Assembly (NCBI GenBank): GCA_024691145.1
Contig: JAILNW010000115.1
Location: 1 to 8,710, forward strand
From: Lachnospiraceae bacterium
GTDB lineage: Bacteria > Bacillota > Clostridia > Lachnospirales > Lachnospiraceae
Direction of reading: 5' to 3'
Length of the DNA: 8,710 nucleotides
In this document: one piece after another, positions 4,634-8,710 of the stretch
Layout of the letters: each line of letters starts with the position of its first letter
Numbering within the stretch: the stretch's first letter is position 1
Notes under the pieces: model-generated
Seen by the model: only the letters and a program-made list of their open reading frames with translations
Told to the model about the DNA's origin: nothing
Database searches by the model: none
Translations under genes and position numbers: made by a program

Positions 4634-6832
4634 TTATACAAGAATCTTATCTTTACTATCTTTAATCTTCTTCTCAAGTTTCTGCTCTTCTTTACTCTTT
4701 GGTTTTTCTTTAATCTTTCCATCAAGAACATACCATACAGTACCTGCTATACAAACTGAAGAATAAGCACCAAATACGATACCTACCATCATTGGAAGAG
4801 TAAACTCTTTAATTGACTGAACTCCAAAAATGTATAAACAAAATACCATTATAAATGTTGTAAGTGAAGTATTAATACTTCTTGTAAATGTCTGAGTAAT
4901 ACACTCATTAATAAGTCTGATTTTTTCCTCTGATGTCTTTGCTGCTGCCTTGCTTTCACGAATTCTATCAAATATAACGATAGTTGCATTGATAGAATAA
5001 CCAAGTATAGTAAGCAAGCAGGCGATAAATGTATTACCAACTGTATACTGTGTAATAGCATATGCACTTAATACAATAAGCACGTCATGTATAAGTGGAA
5101 TAACTGATCCAAGCGCAAAACTAAGTTTGCTAAATCTAAACCAGATGTAAATTAACATCATGATTACGGCTACTATAACAGCCTTAACAGCTGCAGCCTT
5201 CATCTCTCCACTAACAGTTGCACTTATAGTTTCTTCCTGAATATCCTCTGGATTAATATCATAAGCTTTCTTAAGTACAGTATCGATCTTTTCTCTTGTT
5301 TCAAGATCCTTAGAAAGATCTTTTACTTTAATTATTATAGTGTTATCATTAATATTCTTTGCTACACTTGATGCAAGACTAATCTCATCCTGTAAAGTCT
5401 TCTCTATATCTTTATTCTGAGGTAACTTTTCATCCTTATCAAATGAAACTTCAAGCTGTGTACCACCAACAAAGTCAAGACTGTATGCAAAAATCTTACC
5501 TGAATCCTTGTATGAAACAGCCATACATACAATACCAATTGCAATTATAACTCCAGATACTGTAAAGAACTTCTTTCTGTTCTCAACAACATGAAGATAT
5601 TTCATTGTAAACTTGTTAGAGTAAAACTTGGCATCCTGAATACCCATATCATAAAATGCCCATAAAATATACTTTGTAACAACAATTGCAGAGAATAAAG
5701 ATACAAGAGTACCTAATCCTAAAGTATATGCAAATCCCTTAACTGTACCAGAACCTAACATACCAAGCACAACTGCTGCTATAAATGTTGTAATGTTACC
5801 ATCAAGTATGGCTGACATGGCTTTTTCAAATCCAATTCTTATGGCTGAATTAACTGGTTTTCCTGCTAATATTTCTTCCTTAATTCTTGTAAATATGATA
5901 ACATTAGCATCAACTGCCATACCTATGGAAAGTATAATACCTGCTATACCAGGAAGAGTAAGTGTAATCTCAAGTACATTAAGCAATAATACAACAAGCT
6001 CAGTATAAACAGCAAGTGCAAGACAAGCTGCAAGACCCGGTATTCTGTAAATAACTATCATAAATATAATTACTATAATAAAACCAACAAGTGCTGCCAT
6101 TAAACTCTTATTAAGTGCTTCAGCACCAAGCTGTGCACCAACTGATGTTGAACGAATTGCTTCAAGTTCAACCGGAAGAGCACCTATTCTGATATAAGAA
6201 GCAAGTTCACTTGCATCTTCAAGAGTAAAACTTCCTGTTATATAAGCTTCTCCACCAGTTATTGCAGTCTGAACAGTTGGTGAAGAAATAACATTATCAT
6301 TATAAACAATACTAATAGGTTTTCCTATGTTTGCCTGTGTAGCTGCTGCAAACTTGCTCTGACCTTCTGCATTCATAGTAAGCTTAACCTGATATGACTT
6401 TGCACCTACACTGCTCTGGTCAACTAATGCTTCAGCATTAGCTATATCACTACCAGTAATAACAACTTCACCATCCTGAGTTTTAAACTCAATTGTACCA
6501 ACTTGTGCAAGATTCTTAAATAATTCTGTATCATCAGTAACATCAGGAACATCAACTGCTATTCTGTTATTACCTTCTACATAAACCTGTGCTTCAGTAC
6601 TATAAACCTGAACACGTTCAAAAAGTTTCATTCTGGCATCTTCAAGCTGCTGTTCTGTAACATCTCCAACTGCCTGATAAGTAATACTTGCTCCACCCCT
6701 CAAATCAAGACCCTGTTTGATATTCTTTGCCTTAAATCTGCCACCATCTACAGCAACATATCCCAAGCCAGCAATTACTGCTATAACTAAAAGTATAACG
6801 GCAAATGCTTTACCTTTACTGCTCTTTCTCAT
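4634..6832 (-). CDS. secDF: Fused protein translocase accessory subunit SecDF
   Basis: SecDF uses the proton gradient to pull exported proteins from the SecYEG channel on the outer face of the membrane. Here SecD and SecF are joined in one 732-residue protein, close in length to the Bacillus subtilis fusion. The SecD half has an N-terminal helix, GLDLRGG (41-47), the external P1 domain, and SIGMAVDANVIIFTRIKEE with the key Asp at about 308. The SecF half has DFVGGTQLEVSF (453-464) and LGYSINATIVIFDRIRE. SecF proteins usually read IND in that last motif, with a functional Asp in the membrane; here Ala occupies it at about residue 616. The C-tail is Lys/Glu-rich. The frame opens at a TTG (6853), but AAGGAG (6839-6844) lies six bases before the ATG at 6832, so I chose that start. 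It overlaps scfB by 17 nt, implying translational coupling. Confidence 0.96.
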   Translation of the reverse strand: MRKSSKGKAFAVILLVIAVIAGLGYVAVDGGRFKAKNIKQGLDLRGGASITYQAVGDVTEQQLEDARMKLFERVQVYSTEAQVYVEGNNRIAVDVPDVTDDTELFKNLAQVGTIEFKTQDGEVVITGSDIANAEALVDQSSVGAKSYQVKLTMNAEGQSKFAAATQANIGKPISIVYNDNVISSPTVQTAITGGEAYITGSFTLEDASELASYIRIGALPVELEAIRSTSVGAQLGAEALNKSLMAALVGFIIVIIFMIVIYRIPGLAACLALAVYTELVVLLLNVLEITLTLPGIAGIILSIGMAVDANVIIFTRIKEEILAGKPVNSAIRIGFEKAMSAILDGNITTFIAAVVLGMLGSGTVKGFAYTLGLGTLVSLFSAIVVTKYILWAFYDMGIQDAKFYSNKFTMKYLHVVENRKKFFTVSGVIIAIGIVCMAVSYKDSGKIFAYSLDFVGGTQLEVSFDKDEKLPQNKDIEKTLQDEISLASSVAKNINDNTIIIKVKDLSKDLETREKIDTVLKKAYDINPEDIQEETISATVSGEMKAAAVKAVIVAVIMMLIYIWFRFSKLSFALGSVIPLIHDVLIVLSAYAITQYTVGNTFIACLLTILGYSINATIVIFDRIRESKAAAKTSEEKIRLINECITQTFTRSINTSLTTFIMVFCLYIFGVQSIKEFTLPMMVGIVFGAYSSVCIAGTVWYVLDGKIKEKPKSKEEQKLEKKIKDSKDKILV

Positions 6833-8195
6833 AACCTTCTCCTTCCGCTTCAACAGCTTTTATCATAATTGCACACTCTATTCTTTTTCTCTGAAGTTCA
6901 CAGCCTATATCATATGCATCATTGATATTGCCATGGAACTTAAAAGAATTTGCTGCACAACCACCGCTACAATAAAATCTTGCAAAACACTCTTTGCACT
7001 TATCCTTAGCATAAACATTACATGTTTTAAACTCATCTCTAAGTTCTGTATTAGTCACTCCATCATAAACATTACCTAACAGAAATTCCTCTGTTCCAAC
7101 AAACTGATGGCAAGGATACAAATCACCCCATGGTGTAACAGCCAGATACTCAGTTCCCGAACCACATCCTGACAAACGCTTTGCCACACATGGTCCCCCA
7201 GATAAGTCTATCATAAAATGGAAGAAATTGAACCATCTTCCATCTTTTCTTCTTTTTATAATCTCTTTTGCAAGTTTGTCATACTCAGCACATATAATAG
7301 GAACATCTTCTTCCTTTATAGCATATGGCTCATCTGGCAAAGATACAACTGGTTCCATAGAAATCTGTTCAAAACCAAGATCTGCAAGATGTATAACATC
7401 CTCAGCAAAATCAAGATTATTATGAGTAAAAGTACCTCTTACATAGTACTTCTCCTGATGTCTGCTTTCAGCAAACTTCTTAAACTTAGGTAAGATAATA
7501 TCATAACTTCCCTTGCCATTGCGGGTAGGACGCATATTGTCATGTACTTCCTTTCTTCCGTCAATACTAAGTACAACATTGTCCATCTCTTTATTAGCAA
7601 AGTCTATAACATCATCATCTATTAAAAGCCCATTGGTAGTAAGTGTAAATCTGAAGTGTTTGTCATACTTCTCCTCCAGACTTCTTCCATACTTAACAAT
7701 CTCCTTAACCACTTCAAAATTCATCAGAGGCTCTCCACCAAAGAAGTCAACCTCCAGATTGCGTCTCTTTCCTGAATTAGCTATAAGAAAATCAATGGCT
7801 TTCTTTCCAACTTCAAGACTCATCAGAGAACGATCCCCCTGATATTCGCCTTTTCCAGCAAAACAATAATTGCATGCAAGATTACAATCATGAGCTATAT
7901 GAAGGCACAAAGCCTTAACTACAGTAGCTCTCTTTTTGAAATCTACTATATAATCTTTGTAAATGTCTTCAGAAAATAACACATTACCTTCTTTTAGTTC
8001 ATTTACTTCGCTTATTGCTTCTTCTAAATCTTCTTTGGAATATTTATCCCCAAGTATATCAATGATTGCATCTGAATCACAATTATCATTAAACTTTTCT
8101 ATAACATCATATACAATATCATCAACAACATGAACACTTCCACTACATACATCAAGTGCAATATTCATGCCATTATTTTTATAAAGATGTACCAC
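6816..8195 (-). CDS. scfB: SCIFF ranthipeptide maturase, radical SAM/SPASM protein
   Basis: This enzyme family (CteB and relatives) uses S-adenosylmethionine radical chemistry to link cysteine sulfurs of the SCIFF peptide to carbons of other residues as thioethers. The 459-residue protein begins with a peptide-recognition (RRE, PqqD-like) region up to about residue 85. The radical SAM core has the 4Fe-4S motif CNLACNYC (104-111) and FFGGEPL (151-157). The SPASM/twitch region carries further cysteines at about 336, 344, 362, 392, 400, 403, 409, 413 and 432, including GDLYPCHQF and CKECFARFYCSGGC, enough for two auxiliary clusters. The frame opens at a TTG (8240), but the GTG at 8195 is preferred: AAAAGGGG lies seven bases upstream, and MVHLYKNNG followed by SGSVHVVDD matches the usual SCIFF maturase N-terminus. 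The gene follows scfA by 60 bases and overlaps secDF. Confidence 0.95.
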   Translation of the reverse strand: MVHLYKNNGMNIALDVCSGSVHVVDDIVYDVIEKFNDNCDSDAIIDILGDKYSKEDLEEAISEVNELKEGNVLFSEDIYKDYIVDFKKRATVVKALCLHIAHDCNLACNYCFAGKGEYQGDRSLMSLEVGKKAIDFLIANSGKRRNLEVDFFGGEPLMNFEVVKEIVKYGRSLEEKYDKHFRFTLTTNGLLIDDDVIDFANKEMDNVVLSIDGRKEVHDNMRPTRNGKGSYDIILPKFKKFAESRHQEKYYVRGTFTHNNLDFAEDVIHLADLGFEQISMEPVVSLPDEPYAIKEEDVPIICAEYDKLAKEIIKRRKDGRWFNFFHFMIDLSGGPCVAKRLSGCGSGTEYLAVTPWGDLYPCHQFVGTEEFLLGNVYDGVTNTELRDEFKTCNVYAKDKCKECFARFYCSGGCAANSFKFHGNINDAYDIGCELQRKRIECAIMIKAVEAEGEGYEKEQ

Positions 8196-8202
8196 AATTA
8201 GT

Positions 8203-8210
8203 CCCCTTTT
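8203..8210 (-). promoter_or_regulatory. Ribosome binding site that decides the scfB start
   Basis: AAAAGGGG on the minus strand sits seven bases upstream of the GTG at 8195. The upstream TTG at 8240 lies in the loop side of a hairpin and has no such site, so a GTG start is favoured. Translation from 8240 would add 15 residues not expected in the family. Confidence 0.65.
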
Positions 8211-8219
8211 CGTTATATA

Positions 8220-8247
8220 AGCACTCACTGGCTTAACCAAGAGTGCT
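8220..8247 (-). other. Intercistronic hairpin between scfA and scfB
   Basis: AGCACTC (8220-8226) and GAGTGCT (8241-8247) form a perfect 7-bp stem, and TGG/CCA (8229-8231 with 8237-8239) adds an inner stem. It starts nine bases past the scfA stop. On the minus strand it is followed by TATATAACG rather than a T-run. This suits a leaky terminator or a 3' stabilising hairpin that lets the precursor peptide be made in excess of its maturase. That role is inferred. Confidence 0.55.
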
Positions 8248-8255
8248 CATATGTA

Positions 8256-8402
8256 TTATTTATTTTTCTTCTCGCAAGTCTGATTACCAACTGTACATGA
8301 TGTCTTACAAGCTGACTGACATGAAGTCTGGCACTCACCACAGCCACCGTTTTTCATAGAGTTTCTTAAATCTCTACTAACTAATGTCTTTATATGTTTC
8401 AT
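8256..8402 (-). CDS. scfA: SCIFF (six-cysteine) ranthipeptide precursor
   Basis: This 48-residue precursor begins MKHIKTLVSRDL, the conserved SCIFF leader, and ends with a core CGECQTSCQSACKTSC followed by TVGNQTC. Cysteines are at 21, 24, 28, 32, 36 and 43 (spacing C-x2-C-x3-C-x3-C-x3-C-x6-C). SCIFF peptides are ribosomally made and modified by the neighbouring radical SAM enzyme. In the Clostridium thermocellum homologue CteA a thioether joins Cys32 and Thr37, and both residues occur at the same numbers here. The ATG at 8402 has AGGAGG eight bases upstream. No dedicated exporter or peptidase gene is seen in the window. The next genes are the maturase and secDF, the usual SCIFF context; a link to Sec export is suggested by position only. 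The mature product and its role in this organism are unknown; signalling has been proposed for the class. Confidence 0.96.
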   Translation of the reverse strand: MKHIKTLVSRDLRNSMKNGGCGECQTSCQSACKTSCTVGNQTCEKKNK

Positions 8403-8439
8403 CAATAATTCCTCCTACATTATGATATTCTTCGCAAGC

Positions 8440-8468
8440 ATTATATCATATTTTAAAACATTTTTAAA
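8440..8468 (-). promoter_or_regulatory. Putative sigma-A promoter of the scfA-scfB-secDF unit
   Basis: TATAAT (8440-8445) is a perfect -10 hexamer on the minus strand, with TTTAAA (8463-8468, four of six matches) 17 bp upstream. The scfA ATG lies 37 bases downstream of the -10, so the leader would be about 30 bases. The perfect -10 next to a strong ribosome binding site suggests steady, high expression. Confidence 0.6.
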
Positions 8469-8710
8469 GTAGTTTAGTACATCTTTTTAAAAAAATTATA
8501 TATGACTCTCTTAAAAACAACATATAATAAGGAAATGTTATAAGAAATAATACCAAAAAGTACTTTTAAGTCATCAAAAATTTTTTTCTGTATCATGCAC
8601 ATAACAAATGCCATTATTTAGTATATTATTCATATTTATCTCGCCTACTATATTTGACTTAAAATGTAGGAAAACATTTCTTGCAATTTTCGTTTATTTT
8701 AGGAACATAT
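8469..8710. other. A+T-rich intergenic stretch without a supported gene
   Basis: I see no credible coding frame, tRNA or rRNA here. Short structures are present: a 12-bp palindrome AAAAGTACTTTT (8556-8567) and a small hairpin AAATGT/ACATTT (8662-8667 with 8674-8679). The longest minus-strand reading with a start is 19 codons and lacks a good ribosome binding site. The region may contain the end of whatever lies beyond the right edge, but this cannot be shown. Confidence 0.5.

Noticed and set aside
6833..6853. TTG at 6853 as secDF start
   Set aside because: The extra seven codons contain the Shine-Dalgarno for the ATG at 6832.
8574..8633. Minus-strand frame of 19 codons (MNNILNNGICYVHD...)
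   Set aside because: No good ribosome binding site, very A+T-rich, ends quickly and resembles no known peptide.
8659..8709. Minus-strand reading YVPKINENCKKCFPTF as the tail of a gene beyond the right edge
   Set aside because: Only 16 codons are visible before a stop, and nothing ties them to a family such as yajC.

Overview
The window is low-GC, Gram-positive DNA, most likely from an anaerobic Clostridia member of the Lachnospiraceae type. Three things point there: strongly A+T-rich codon use, an AddB-type nuclease gene rather than RecB, and a SCIFF ranthipeptide pair next to a fused secDF beside a spoIIA sporulation operon. The genus cannot be fixed from this sequence alone.

Layout from left to right. 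Bases 1-569 hold the 5' part of addB (minus strand), which runs off the left edge. A 126-bp divergent promoter region separates it from the only plus-strand gene (696-1130), a small single-pass membrane protein that looks like a degenerate FMN-binding domain. A bidirectional hairpin terminator (1139-1166) lies between that gene and the spoIIA operon. Everything from 1174 to 8402 is on the minus strand. In transcription order it reads scfA (SCIFF peptide, 48 aa), scfB (radical SAM/SPASM maturase), secDF (fused translocase accessory subunit), a 47-aa acidic protein, a zinc-ribbon/TPR membrane protein with a proline-glutamate tail, then spoIIAA, spoIIAB and sigF. Bases 8403-8710 hold the scfA promoter and leader; I see no gene in the rest.

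How the genes fit together. scfA and scfB form a RiPP unit: ScfB would install thioether cross-links in the six-cysteine peptide. secDF overlaps the end of scfB by 17 nt, so modification and export-related genes are translationally linked, as is common for SCIFF loci. The small acidic protein and the TPR protein follow in the same direction with 10 nt between them and are probably co-transcribed. An inverted repeat ending in a T-rich tract separates the TPR gene from spoIIAA, so spoIIA is probably a separate transcription unit. SpoIIAA/SpoIIAB/SigmaF is the classical partner-switching module that activates forespore transcription.

Start corrections matter here. spoIIAB uses TTG and scfB most likely GTG. 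For sigF and secDF, the longer open frames begin with TTG codons inside or just upstream of the Shine-Dalgarno sequence, and the downstream ATG is the better start. The system as a whole belongs to known families. The least explained parts are the TPR protein, the 47-aa protein, the FMN-binding-like protein lacking its flavinylation residue, and an Asp-to-Ala change in the SecF half of SecDF.
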